DNA of 64,000 nucleotides, taken from contig JAEYUW010000036.1 of NCBI GenBank assembly GCA_023432225.1, positions 1 through 64,000 of the forward strand, in the 5' to 3' direction. This DNA comes from Verrucomicrobiota bacterium. Its GTDB lineage: Bacteria; Verrucomicrobiota; Verrucomicrobiia; Opitutales; Opitutaceae. The notes under the pieces were generated by a model. The model was not told where the DNA came from, made no database searches, and saw only the letters and a program-made list of their open reading frames with translations. The first letter of the stretch is position 1. Each line of letters starts with the position of its first letter. Position numbers and translations under genes: made by a program. This document shows positions 1-8,447 of the stretch, one piece after another.

Positions 1-50
1 GTGGGGGGGGGGGGGGGTTCGGGGGCGGGGCGGACCCCGGCCCTACTCTC
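1..50. other. G-rich window start with 15-G homopolymer
   Basis: Positions 3-17 are 15 consecutive G, followed by further G-rich runs up to about 40. A decayed GTAG-type palindrome arm in reverse orientation ends in CCCTAC near 46. The run could form a G-quadruplex, but a long G homopolymer at the edge of a sequence is also a typical sequencing or assembly artefact. No gene is seen before the GH130 stop at 88. Confidence 0.5.
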
Positions 51-87
51 GCGGCGAGGGTTCTGGCCGGGCACGAACGTCACGGCG

Positions 88-1077
88 TCAGCGCTTCAGC
101 GAATTTTCTTTGATGAACTGGATGACGTCTTGCGCCGTGCAGAAGCAGAGCGCGGAGAACGTATCCGCGGCGCCGTAGTAGATCGCGATGCGTCCGGTGG
201 CGGAGTCGCAGAGACAGCCGACGGGGAAGCACACGCCGGGCACGAAGCCACTGAGTTCATACGGCGCTTCGGGGCAGAGCAGAGCCTGATTGGCGGAGGC
301 GATGACTTTCGACGGTTGGTCGAGATCGAGGAGCATCGCGCTCATCGAGTAGACGAAGCCGTTACAGGTGCTCGTGACCGCGTGATAGAACAGCAGCCAG
401 CCTTCGCTCGTCTCGATGGGCGAGGGGCCGGCGCCGATCTTGACGCCTTGGAACCACGGCCAGCCGCGGCCCATGACGTGGCGGTGCTTGCCCCAGTAAA
501 CCATGTCGGGTGACTCGCTGAGGAAGATGTCGCCGAAGGGCGTGTGCGCCGTGTCCGATGGGCGCGAGAGCATGAGGAACTTGCCGTTTACCTTACGCGG
601 GAAGAGCACGCCGTTGCGGTTGTAGGGCAGGAAGGCGTTTTCGAGTTGCTCGAAGTGAACGAAGTCCTTCGTGCGCGCGATGCCGATGGTGGGGCCGTGA
701 TAGCCGTTGCACCAGGTGATGTAGTGTGTGTCGTCGATCAGCGTGACGCGCGGATCGTAGGCGTATTCATGGCGACGGACTTCCTCGTCCTCGCATTTGA
801 AATCGATCGGCTTGGGCTCGAAGGTGAACTTGAAGCCATCCGGGCTGCGGCCGACGTGCAAGTGCGGCAGGCGATCCATGCCTTCGGTGCGGAACACGCC
901 GATGAAACCGCCCTGCCAGGGAACGACGGCGCTGTTGTAGATGCCCGTCACGCGCGGGAGCGGGCGGCGGCCGACGACCGGGTTGGCGTCATAGCGCCAG
1001 ACGACGTCTGGATTCCCGGCGGGGCAAGGCTGCCACGGAATGTTAGGGAGAGCGGGGCCGACGATCTTGAGTTGCAT
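88..1077 (-). CDS. GH130 subfamily 2 beta-1,4-mannooligosaccharide phosphorylase
   Basis: Probable cytoplasmic inverting phosphorylase of 329 residues without a signal peptide. It is expected to split beta-1,4-mannosyl linkages with phosphate and release mannose 1-phosphate. The family signature is clear: NSAVVPWQGGF near residue 48, the general acid Asp108 in YAYDPRV, then ITWCNGYHGPTIG, NRNGVLFPRKVNG and LSRPSDTAHTPFGDIF. From memory these blocks match the characterised gut-metagenome enzyme Uhgb_MP of GH130_2 closely. It is the last gene of a leftward CE7-GH1-GH27-GH130 series, which fits breakdown of galactoglucomannan. The acceptor (mannose, glucose or GlcNAc) cannot be read from the sequence. 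The start is preceded by a C-rich tract and no Shine-Dalgarno site. Confidence 0.93.
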   Translation of the reverse strand: MQLKIVGPALPNIPWQPCPAGNPDVVWRYDANPVVGRRPLPRVTGIYNSAVVPWQGGFIGVFRTEGMDRLPHLHVGRSPDGFKFTFEPKPIDFKCEDEEVRRHEYAYDPRVTLIDDTHYITWCNGYHGPTIGIARTKDFVHFEQLENAFLPYNRNGVLFPRKVNGKFLMLSRPSDTAHTPFGDIFLSESPDMVYWGKHRHVMGRGWPWFQGVKIGAGPSPIETSEGWLLFYHAVTSTCNGFVYSMSAMLLDLDQPSKVIASANQALLCPEAPYELSGFVPGVCFPVGCLCDSATGRIAIYYGAADTFSALCFCTAQDVIQFIKENSLKR

Positions 1078-1228
1078 GCGGGGCGAAGAGGGGCGCGTGG
1101 CGAACGGGGTGAGCGACGCGCGGGGCGAACAGGGGAAGATGAGGGTGCGAGTTTACGCGGCGCGCGGTCCGGCGTTAATGAGTTCTGTTGTTCGCGACTT
1201 GAGAGCGGGCGGAGGAAGTGAGCGAAGT

Positions 1229-1253
1229 GTAGGGCCTCACCTTGTGTGAGGCC
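1229..1253 (+). repeat. GTAGGGCC-type palindrome (single REP)
   Basis: GTAG followed by GGCCTCAC, a short loop, and GTGAGGCC. It is the same architecture as the paired elements at 12115, 14699 and 49123, but with a different stem sequence. It lies in the 327-bp gap 1078-1404 between GH130 and GH27, whose only other visible content is the element at 1332-1388. Confidence 0.7.
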
Positions 1254-1331
1254 TGGCTTGCGAGCGCGGCATCACGTTCACGGCCTCGCGGGAGCTTGGC
1301 TCTCCATTGGAGCAAAGTAAGCCGGGTTTGG

Positions 1332-1388
1332 GGTGGAACGGGTTGACCTCAACCCGTTCCGAGCGCGTTGAGGTCAACACGCTCCACC
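1332..1388. repeat. GTGGAACG-type double palindrome, copy 1
   Basis: Two adjacent palindromes built on GGTTGACCTCAACC and CGTTGAGGTCAACACG, bounded by GGTGG on the left and CCACC on the right. Near-copies occur at 11872-11933 and 22534-22590, always just downstream of a gene. The left and right stems carry different but internally matched bases. Confidence 0.8.
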
Positions 1389-1404
1389 TCGGCCGCGCGT
1401 TTTT

Positions 1405-2610
1405 CTACTTCGCGAACGACAGGCGATACAGCGCCACGCCGTGCGAATCGACGCGCACGGTGAGCGGCTTGGTCGTGTCGCCGGCGTCTTGCTTGGCCCA
1501 GACGTCGCGCACCTGGTAGGTGCGGCGGTCGAGCGTCCAGAGGCGATCCCACTCGATCGTGAGGTCGGCGGTGAACGTGGCGGTGTTGAGCGCGCAGACG
1601 GCCCAATCGCCGTCGCTGAGCGGCTTGATCCAGATCTCGATGTTCTTCGACGGATCAGCGAGCGCGCGGAAGCCTTGTTTGCCGAGCTTGTCCTGGTTGA
1701 TCGCGATGACGTCCTTGTCCGTGAGGATGGCGCGGATTTCGGGCTTCATGTCGCGCACGTCGTTGCCGGCCATGAGCGGTGCGGCGAGCATGCACCAGAG
1801 CGAGAAATGCGCGCGTGACTCGGCGATCGAGAGGCCGTGGTTGCCGACTTCGAGCATGTCGGGGTCGTTCCAGTGGCCGGGCCCGGCGAACTTGTTGAGG
1901 CCGTCAGCGCCGACGTTTTCGACGAGCGTGTGCTGGAGATCGAGGATGCGCTTCCAACCCATCTCCCAACCCTTGCGGCCGTCGTAGGAGTCGTAGATGT
2001 CGCCGGTCGTGCGCCAGAGGTGGCCGATGTCCTTGGCCCATTCCCACGGCTTGTTCTGGCCCCATTCGCAGATGCTCAAAACCATCGGGCGGCCGGCGGC
2101 GCGGATGGCGGCGCTGATGCGAGAGTAGGCGTCGCGTGCGTCGGCGGTGCCGCGGTTGCACCAGTCGTATTTCAGGTAGTCGATGCCCCACGAGGCGAAG
2201 AGGCGCGCGTCCTGGAATTCGTGGCCCCAGCTGCCGGGATAATCGGCGCAGGTGCGCGGGCCGGCACAGGAGTAGATGCCGAGCTTGAAGCCGCGCTCGT
2301 GCAGGTAGTCGGCGAGCGCCTTCATGCCGCTGGGAAACTTGTCGGGATCGGGCACGAGGCTGCCGTTTTCGTCGCGCTGCTTCTTCGACCAGGTGTCGTC
2401 GATGACGATGTAGGTGTAGCCGGCGTCGCGCATGCCGTTTGCGATCATCGCTTCGGCGGTCTGCTTGATGAGCGACTCGTGGATGTCACCCGCGAAGGTG
2501 TTCCACGTGTTCCAACCCATCGGCGGAGTGAGGGCGAGGTTCTCGAATTTCTGGGCCATGGCGGTGAGAGCGAGCGCGGCGGAGAGCGCGAAGGCGGTGA
2601 AGGTTTTCAT
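1405..2610 (-). CDS. GH27 alpha-galactosidase, secreted
   Basis: Retaining alpha-galactosidase expected to remove terminal alpha-1,6-galactose from galactomannan or xyloglucan side chains. The start at 2610 gives a clear signal peptide (MKTFTAFALSAALALTAMAQ) and a 401-residue product; an upstream in-frame start would add about 21 Arg/His-rich residues and mask the signal. Family motifs are TPPMGWNTWN (residues 28-37), VIDDTW, the nucleophile Asp149 in LKYDWCN, and the acid/base Asp in HWNDPDMLEVG around residue 245, with a C-terminal beta-sandwich of about 90 residues. It lies 87 bp downstream of GH1 and 327 bp upstream of GH130 on the same strand. The mRNA leader is CU-rich (CATCTCCCC before ATG). 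Confidence 0.95.
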   Translation of the reverse strand: MKTFTAFALSAALALTAMAQKFENLALTPPMGWNTWNTFAGDIHESLIKQTAEAMIANGMRDAGYTYIVIDDTWSKKQRDENGSLVPDPDKFPSGMKALADYLHERGFKLGIYSCAGPRTCADYPGSWGHEFQDARLFASWGIDYLKYDWCNRGTADARDAYSRISAAIRAAGRPMVLSICEWGQNKPWEWAKDIGHLWRTTGDIYDSYDGRKGWEMGWKRILDLQHTLVENVGADGLNKFAGPGHWNDPDMLEVGNHGLSIAESRAHFSLWCMLAAPLMAGNDVRDMKPEIRAILTDKDVIAINQDKLGKQGFRALADPSKNIEIWIKPLSDGDWAVCALNTATFTADLTIEWDRLWTLDRRTYQVRDVWAKQDAGDTTKPLTVRVDSHGVALYRLSFAK

Positions 2611-2697
2611 GGGGAGATGGGCTGAGGGGCGGTGCGGGCGCGTGGCTTGTCCACGTCGCGGGTGGGCGCGCACGAAGCGCGCCCCTACGAAAGAACG

Positions 2698-4065
2698 TTA
2701 GGTCGGCAGATTCGCGCCGTTCGTGCGGATGACGTCGCGATACCAGTAATACGAATCCTTCGGCGTGCGTTTCTGCGTCTGGTAGTCGACGTGGATGAGG
2801 CCGAAGCGGTCCTTGTAGCCTTCCTTCCACTCGAAGTTGTCCAGCACGGACCAGTAGAAATAGCCGGCGACGGGCACGCCTTCGGTCGCGGCACGCTTCA
2901 TCGCGCCGAGGTAGCGCGCGAGGAAATCGATGCGCTGCGGGTCGTGAACCTGGCCGTCGAGGTGAACGAAGTCGGTGTTGCAGAAGCCGTTTTCGGTGAA
3001 AACGACGGGCAGCTTATAGCGCTCGTGGATAAAGCGCGCCGCCCAATACGTCGCGTCGGGCGCGATGTTGAGCCACGGCAGCGTGCCGCGGGCGTTGCCG
3101 ATGCCCCACGAGCCGGGGACGTTTTCCGGTGAACCATCGGGCCGCGCGCGCACGAGCCAGCCGGAGTAGCAGTTGTAGCCGGTGAAATCGACCGGTTGCG
3201 CGATTAGTTTCAGGTCGGCATCGGTAACCTTCGGCATGTCGGCGCCGAAGGCCTCGGCGGCGTCGTGCGGGTAATGGCCGAGGTGCACGGGGTCCATCCA
3301 CCACGAGAGATTCCACATGTCCTTCTTCGTGCACGCGAAGTAGGCGCGGCGCGCGGCTTCGATGTCGGCGGGCGAATTCGTGGCGGGGATGCGCTCGCGG
3401 CTGGTGTGGGCGAGCGAGACCTGGATCGGGCCTTTGCACCGTGCGCGCAGCACTTGAGTCGCGCGGCCATGAGCCATCAGCAAATGATGCGAGCCGAGGA
3501 GGCATTCGCGGTAAGGGAGTTTGTGACCCGGCGCGAAGACGCCTTCTTGATAACCGAGGCCGATGACGACGGGCGGCTCGTTGATCGTCATCCAATGTTT
3601 CACGCGATCGCCGAGCCGGTCGGCGACGACGCCAGCGTAGTCGCCGAACCACTCGACGATCTCGCGGTTCAGCCACGCGCCGCGCATCTGCAGCGCGTGC
3701 GGCAAATCCCAGTGAAACAGCGTCACCCACGGCGTCACGCCGACGGCGAGCAGCGAGTCGACGAGGCGATCGTAGAACGCGAGGCCCTGCTCGTTCACGC
3801 GACCGGTGCCGTCGGGCATGATGCGCGGCCAGGCGAACGAGAGGCGGTAGGCTTTGGCGCCCATCTCGCGCATCAGCGCCACGTCTTCCGCGTAGCGGTG
3901 ATAGTGATCGCAGGCGACGTCGCCGGTGTGGTTCTCGAAGATGTTGCCGGGCTCGTGGGTGAACACGTCCCAGATGGAGGTGCCGCGACCGTCGGTGGCG
4001 TAGGCGCCTTCGATTTGGTAAGCGGCGGCAGCGACGCCCCAGGTGAAGTCTTTGGAAAAGGACAT
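2698..4065 (-). CDS. GH1 beta-glucosidase
   Basis: Retaining beta-glycosidase, probably cytoplasmic (no signal peptide, 455 residues, normal GH1 length), releasing glucose from the non-reducing end of oligosaccharides. The N-terminus FTWGVAAAAYQIEGA is the GH1 signature. The acid/base is Glu163 in TINEP and the nucleophile is the Glu of FTENGFC, about residue 356. FYWSVLDNFEWKEGY near the C-terminus is the usual aglycone/-1 subsite block. It lies 87 bp upstream of GH27 in the same direction. Substrate preference among glucosides, mannosides and galactosides is not decided by these motifs. Confidence 0.95.
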   Translation of the reverse strand: MSFSKDFTWGVAAAAYQIEGAYATDGRGTSIWDVFTHEPGNIFENHTGDVACDHYHRYAEDVALMREMGAKAYRLSFAWPRIMPDGTGRVNEQGLAFYDRLVDSLLAVGVTPWVTLFHWDLPHALQMRGAWLNREIVEWFGDYAGVVADRLGDRVKHWMTINEPPVVIGLGYQEGVFAPGHKLPYRECLLGSHHLLMAHGRATQVLRARCKGPIQVSLAHTSRERIPATNSPADIEAARRAYFACTKKDMWNLSWWMDPVHLGHYPHDAAEAFGADMPKVTDADLKLIAQPVDFTGYNCYSGWLVRARPDGSPENVPGSWGIGNARGTLPWLNIAPDATYWAARFIHERYKLPVVFTENGFCNTDFVHLDGQVHDPQRIDFLARYLGAMKRAATEGVPVAGYFYWSVLDNFEWKEGYKDRFGLIHVDYQTQKRTPKDSYYWYRDVIRTNGANLPT

Positions 4066-4141
4066 GCGGTGAATGCGGGACGGTTTGTTCTTACAGGAGG
4101 GAACGGAGAAAGCGGAGAGGAAGACCCAACATTTTTGGTTC

Positions 4142-4223
4142 TGTCATCGCGAGGAGCGGAGCGACGAAGCGATCCAGCGCGCGCTGGATCGCCACGCCCG
4201 ACTACGTCGGGCTCGCGATGACA
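4142..4223. repeat. TGTCATCGCGAG-type inverted repeat, complete copy
   Basis: An 82-bp element with ends TGTCATCGCGAG and CTCGCGATGACA and internal GAAGCGATCCAGCG / CGCTGGATCGCC arms. This miniature-inverted-repeat type is widespread in bacteria. It occupies the 257-bp gap between GH1 and the CE7 gene. Related copies lie at 11944-12052 (rearranged) and 20433-20480 (partial). Confidence 0.75.
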
Positions 4224-4322
4224 ATCCGGGTGGAATATCCAGAGCGATTTCGTCGGTGCGCATCAGAGATCGTTCGTTCGCATCGCCTCTGTTCTCTCCG
4301 TTTTCTCCTGTGAGAATGATCG

Positions 4323-5696
4323 CTATTTTTTCAGCCCGAGGAACTGGCGCAGGTGCTCGTTGATCGCTTCGCCCTGCTCGGGCGTGTAGCTGTGGGCGAG
4401 TTCGAGCGTGAGGCCGAGAATCTTGGACGCCTTGATGACGTTGAACGCGGCGTAGGTTGACGTCGGCGTGCAGACGTCGTCGTTGTAGCCCCAGTTGTAG
4501 TAGCCGGGCACCTTGATGCGCTTGGCGAAGTTAACGCCGTCGTAGTAAGCGCTCGTCGCGATCTTCGCGGGCGTGGCGTGCGGGGCCGGCGCGGGCGGAT
4601 TCCACTCGCGGAACGGCCACGGCCAGCCGGAGGCGCGGCCGTGCAAGTCGCCCGTCAGGTCGCAACCGGCCGGATGCGTCACCGCGATACCGGTCACGCG
4701 CGAGTCCAGCGCGCCCGCGACGAGCGAGAGCCAGCCGCCCTGGCTGGCGCCGGCGACGACGAGCTGCTTGCCGTTCCAGGCTTCGCGCGAGGTGAGGAAA
4801 TCGTTCGCGCGGAGCACGCCGAGAAACACCCGGCGGTAGTAATACGTTTCCTTGTCGTCGAAATTGAAGAAGCAGTAGTCGTTCAACGCGCCGGCGCTGA
4901 GCGAGTCGTAGACTTCCTGCGGCAGGTTGACCGGGAGGCCGTGGATGCCGATCTCGAGCGTGATCGCGCCCTCGGCGGCGAAGCCCTTGTCGCCCGCATA
5001 CGGACGCACGCCCGCGCCGGGGACGCGGAGCAGCGCGGGATATTTTCCGGGCGCCTTCGGCTCGCAATAGATGCCGTAGATGCGGCCTTTTACGACATTC
5101 CACTCGGGGCTGATCACGCGGAAGCTGACGTGGTAAACGTTCACCTTGTCGGTGCACTGGTCGGGCAGGAGCGTGAGCTTCGCCTCCATCGGGACCTTCG
5201 CGAGATCCTCGCGGCCTTTTTGCCAAAACGCGTCGAAGTCCGCCGGCTCCGTTTGCGTCGGCACGATTTTTTCCGGCTCGAACGCCGCGGTGGCGACGCC
5301 TTTCACTTCGCGGCCAGCGACCTTGGCGGTGACGATGCAGCGGAGAAAACCGGGTTGCTTCAACGTGCCGCCATCGATGACGAGGCCTTCGAGCGGGACG
5401 ACGGCGGTTTTCGTCTCGGTCGGACGCAGTTCCTGACCCGCTTGATAAGAGATCGCGACGTTCTCGATCGGCTCGTTGTCGGCCACGACGCTGACGCGGA
5501 ACTTGGCCGTTTCGCCGAGCTTGTAGGTCCAGTCGCGGTGATCCGGCGAGACGCGCACTTGCACGGCGGCGACGCGGAACTGTGCCTGCGGCGGCACGGG
5601 CGTGATGGGAGAGTTGGCGAGCGGTTCGCCGGCAAAAAGACTCATGGAAGCGAGAAGGAGGGCGCTCGCGGACAGAAAACGACGAGACGTGTTCAT
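4323..5696 (-). CDS. CE7-type acetyl (xylan) esterase, secreted
   Basis: Alpha/beta-hydrolase expected to remove acetyl groups from hemicellulose (AXE1/cephalosporin-C deacetylase family). The start at 5696 gives a signal peptide (MNTSRRFLSASALLLASMSLFA) and 457 residues; the frame stays open far upstream, but only antisense to the GH94 gene. About 130 residues of Ig-like beta domain precede the catalytic domain. Nucleophile Ser lies in GASQGGW, the acid Asp in GYNDDVCTP and the His in LAHSYTPEQ. It is the first gene of the leftward hemicellulose unit and divergent from the first GH94 gene. Acetylated xyloglucan or glucomannan is a plausible substrate. Confidence 0.9.
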   Translation of the reverse strand: MNTSRRFLSASALLLASMSLFAGEPLANSPITPVPPQAQFRVAAVQVRVSPDHRDWTYKLGETAKFRVSVVADNEPIENVAISYQAGQELRPTETKTAVVPLEGLVIDGGTLKQPGFLRCIVTAKVAGREVKGVATAAFEPEKIVPTQTEPADFDAFWQKGREDLAKVPMEAKLTLLPDQCTDKVNVYHVSFRVISPEWNVVKGRIYGIYCEPKAPGKYPALLRVPGAGVRPYAGDKGFAAEGAITLEIGIHGLPVNLPQEVYDSLSAGALNDYCFFNFDDKETYYYRRVFLGVLRANDFLTSREAWNGKQLVVAGASQGGWLSLVAGALDSRVTGIAVTHPAGCDLTGDLHGRASGWPWPFREWNPPAPAPHATPAKIATSAYYDGVNFAKRIKVPGYYNWGYNDDVCTPTSTYAAFNVIKASKILGLTLELAHSYTPEQGEAINEHLRQFLGLKK

Positions 5697-5797
5697 GGGG
5701 TGAAACAAAATGGGGGCGGCGAGTGTAGGGCAATGCGCCGCCCAGCGGAATGAGGTCGTTTGTCGTCGGATTGAGAATGCGCCTGCGCCGCCACGGT

Positions 5798-5815
5798 CCG
5801 GATTCCGCAATCCGG
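5798..5815. promoter_or_regulatory. Inverted repeat in the CE7/GH94 divergent intergenic region
   Basis: CCGGATT-CCGC-AATCCGG is a perfect 7-bp inverted repeat with a 4-nt centre in the 204-bp region between two divergent carbohydrate genes. Position and symmetry suit an operator, for example for the LacI-type regulator encoded at 27214. No second copy was seen at the other locus promoters, so the assignment is weak. Confidence 0.3.
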
Positions 5816-5900
5816 CGAATAACAATTCTCGAACAAAGGAACTAAAGTCCCCGCCGTTGCGCGGGCTGCGACGGCTCCGCACGCTTTGCCGGTTCACCCC

Positions 5901-8378
5901 ATGAAATTCGGCTATTTCGACGACGCGGCGAAGGAATACGTGATCACGCGCCCGGACACCCCGCGGGCCTGGTCCAACTATCTCGGCTCCCGCCGCTACG
6001 GCGCCATCATCACCAACAACGCCGGCGGCTACTCGTTCACGCGTTCGCCCGCCTCGGGCCGCTTCCTGCGTCACCGCTACAACGCCGTGCCGATGGACAT
6101 GCCCGGCCGCCAGTTTTACCTGCGCGACCGCACGAGCGGCGACTACTGGTCCGCGGCGTGGCAGCCCGTCGGCAAACCGCTCGATCAGTTCAAGACCGAG
6201 ACGCGCTTCGGCGCCGGCTACGCGGTGATCTCCAGCGACTACGCGGGCATCAAGATCGCCGCGACCTACTTCGTGCCGCTCGATCGCGATTTCGAATACT
6301 GGCACCTCAAGGTCACCAACACCGGCGCCACGCCGCGCAAGCTCAGCGTGTTTTCGTTCTGCGAGTTCACCACCGAGTGGGGGCTCACGCAGGACACGTT
6401 CAACCTTCAATACGCCCAATACATCTCCGACGCCGTCTGGCGCGACGGCACGATCCTCGCCTCGTCGTGCAAGCGCCTGCCGGAGGACCCGGCGAACTTC
6501 GCCAACGGCGACCAGTCGCGCTGGTGGTGGATGACGCAGGTGGGCGGCGAGATCGCGGGCTTCGATTGCGAGCGCGAAAAATTCCTCGGCGTCTACCGCA
6601 GCTACGATCGCCCCGAGGCCGTCGAACGCGGCGCGTTGGGCAATCACGAACATTTCTCGGACAACGGTTGCGGCGCGATCCAGAGCAACCTCGAACTCGC
6701 GCCGGGCGAATCGGCCGACGTCATCGTGCTCCTCGGCATCGGCAAGGAACCCGTCGCGAAGCGCACGCGCGCGAAGTTCGCCAATCTCGCCGCCGTCGAG
6801 CGCGAGTTCGCGAAACTCAAAAAGCACTGGCACGCGCTGCTCGACACGATGCAGGTGCAGACGCCCGACGCGGACTTCGACCACATGACGAATGTCTGGG
6901 GCGCCTACAACGCGCTCATGACCTTCGAGTGGTCGCGCTCCTGCTCGCTCGTTTACACCGGCGACCAGCGCGACGGCTTCGGCTTCCGCGACACCGTGCA
7001 GGATTTTCTCGGTGTCACGACGATGATCCCTGAACTTGTGCGCGAGCGCATGATCCTGATGCTCTCCGCGCAGGACTCGACCGGCGGCGCGCAGCCCGAG
7101 GTTCGTCCGTGGTCGCACGTCCCCGGCAAGATGAAGCCCACGCCGCCGAGCCACTACCGCTCCGACGATTGCCAGTGGTTCTTCAACGCCGTGCCCGCCT
7201 ACGTCGCCGAGACGGGCGACGTTGATTTCTACAATCTCGTCGTCCCTTACGCCGACAAGGGCCAGGCCACCGTCCTCGGCCACCTGCGCCGTGCGCTCGA
7301 ATTCAACCTCGAGCGCACCGGCAAACACGGCCTGCCCTGCGGCCTGCTCGCCGACTGGAACGACTGCCTCAAGCTCGGCTACAAGGGCGAGTCCGTCTTC
7401 GTCGCCTTCCAGCTCCGCCTCGGCTTGAAAACCTACGCCGAGATCGCGGAGCAACTCGCGGCGGTAGCGCAGGCGTCCTCGCCTGCCTCCGGAAAACGGC
7501 GCGCGAAAGCAGGCGAGACGCCTGCGCTACCAAGCGCCTCGCGGTATCTCGCCGAAGCCAAGTGGGCCCGCGCCGAACTCGCGAAGCTCGATAAAAAGAT
7601 CGCCAAGGTCTGCTGGGACGGCGGCTGGTTCATCTGGGCCATCAGCGAGGACGGCGTCGTCTTCGGCACGAAGAAGGCGAAGGAAGGAAAAATCTACCTC
7701 AACACCCAAGTCTGGGCCGTGCTCTCCGGCGCCGCCACGCCCGAGCAAACCGACAAGGCGCTCGCCGCCGTAAAAACGCAGCTCGCCTCCGACTACGGCA
7801 TCGCGCTTTGCAATCCGCCGTTCGCACAGACGCCGGTGAAGGTGATGCGCGCCGTGCTCTTCAACCCGGGCAACAAGGAAAACGGCGGCATCTTTTCGCA
7901 CACCCAGAGCTGGGCCGTGCTCGCCGAGATCGCGCGCGGCAACGGCGACCAAGCCTACGTTTACTACCGCGCGTTCATGCCTTCCGCGCAGAACGACCAA
8001 GCCGAGATCCGCGAGATCGAGCCGTTCGTCCACTGCCAGAGCACGCACGCGCCCGCCTCGAAGAAATACGGCCGCTCCCGCGTGCCGTGGCTCTCCGGCA
8101 CGGCGTCTTGGTCGCACTTCACCGCGACCAACCACATCCTCGGCGTCCGCCCGGAAATCGACGGCCTGCGCATCGATCCGTGCATCCCGAAGGCCTGGCC
8201 CGGCTTCACCGTGAAGCGCGTCTTTCGCGGCAAAACTGTGCACATCGAAGTGAAAAATCGCGCCGGCGTGAACCGCGGCGTGAAGTCGCTCACCCTCGAC
8301 GGCCAACCGCTCACCGGAAATCTCATCCCCGCCGCGAAGCTGAAAAACGGCGCCAAGATCGTCGCCGAACTCGGCTGA
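5901..8378 (+). CDS. GH94 disaccharide phosphorylase 1 (with in-frame REP insertion)
   Basis: Inverting phosphorylase of 825 residues, cytoplasmic, splitting a beta-glucosyl disaccharide with phosphate to glucose 1-phosphate and a free sugar. The N-terminal beta-sandwich starts FGYFDDAAKEYVITRPDTP, as in cellobiose and chitobiose phosphorylases. The (alpha/alpha)6 domain holds the catalytic Asp in LADWNDC (about residue 486), and SHTQSWAVLAEI and GVRPEIDGLRIDPCIPKAWPG follow. Cellobiose is the likely substrate from context, but the C-terminus also resembles chitobiose phosphorylases. Residues about 521-543 are encoded by a palindromic DNA element (7464-7530) absent from the third paralogue. 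The start follows GGTTCACCCC, with no Shine-Dalgarno site. Confidence 0.93.
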   Translation: MKFGYFDDAAKEYVITRPDTPRAWSNYLGSRRYGAIITNNAGGYSFTRSPASGRFLRHRYNAVPMDMPGRQFYLRDRTSGDYWSAAWQPVGKPLDQFKTETRFGAGYAVISSDYAGIKIAATYFVPLDRDFEYWHLKVTNTGATPRKLSVFSFCEFTTEWGLTQDTFNLQYAQYISDAVWRDGTILASSCKRLPEDPANFANGDQSRWWWMTQVGGEIAGFDCEREKFLGVYRSYDRPEAVERGALGNHEHFSDNGCGAIQSNLELAPGESADVIVLLGIGKEPVAKRTRAKFANLAAVEREFAKLKKHWHALLDTMQVQTPDADFDHMTNVWGAYNALMTFEWSRSCSLVYTGDQRDGFGFRDTVQDFLGVTTMIPELVRERMILMLSAQDSTGGAQPEVRPWSHVPGKMKPTPPSHYRSDDCQWFFNAVPAYVAETGDVDFYNLVVPYADKGQATVLGHLRRALEFNLERTGKHGLPCGLLADWNDCLKLGYKGESVFVAFQLRLGLKTYAEIAEQLAAVAQASSPASGKRRAKAGETPALPSASRYLAEAKWARAELAKLDKKIAKVCWDGGWFIWAISEDGVVFGTKKAKEGKIYLNTQVWAVLSGAATPEQTDKALAAVKTQLASDYGIALCNPPFAQTPVKVMRAVLFNPGNKENGGIFSHTQSWAVLAEIARGNGDQAYVYYRAFMPSAQNDQAEIREIEPFVHCQSTHAPASKKYGRSRVPWLSGTASWSHFTATNHILGVRPEIDGLRIDPCIPKAWPGFTVKRVFRGKTVHIEVKNRAGVNRGVKSLTLDGQPLTGNLIPAAKLKNGAKIVAELG
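7464..7530. repeat. Inverted pair of GTAGCGCAGGCG palindromes inside GH94-1
   Basis: A 67-bp element: GTAGCGCAGGCGTCC..CGCCTGC, a spacer of about 20 bp, then GCAGGCGAGACGCCTGCGCTAC in pieces, i.e. the same palindrome inverted. Each half is GTAG plus a 7-bp stem. The whole element is read in frame as AVAQASSPAS... to ...ETPALP. A 64-bp relative lies at the equivalent codon of the second GH94 gene (10957-11020). Confidence 0.9.
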
Positions 8379-8393
8379 GTCGCACTCGCCGGT

Positions 8394-8418
8394 GTAGGGC
8401 GGGGTCGCCGACCCCGCC
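8394..8418 (+). repeat. GTAG-type palindrome between GH94-1 and PfkB
   Basis: GTAG then GGCGGGGTC-GCC-GACCCCGCC, a 9-bp perfect stem with a 3-nt loop, 15 bp after the GH94-1 stop and about 30 bp before the PfkB start. It may also act as an mRNA hairpin between the two genes. Confidence 0.65.
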
Positions 8419-8447
8419 GCTCCGGCCGCGTCGCCCGCTTCATTCCC

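Noticed and set aside
4323..7454. Esterase frame continuing about 585 codons upstream of its signal peptide
   Set aside because: The upstream part lies antisense to GH94-1; the signal peptide at 5696 and the divergent GH94 start make 5696 the real start.
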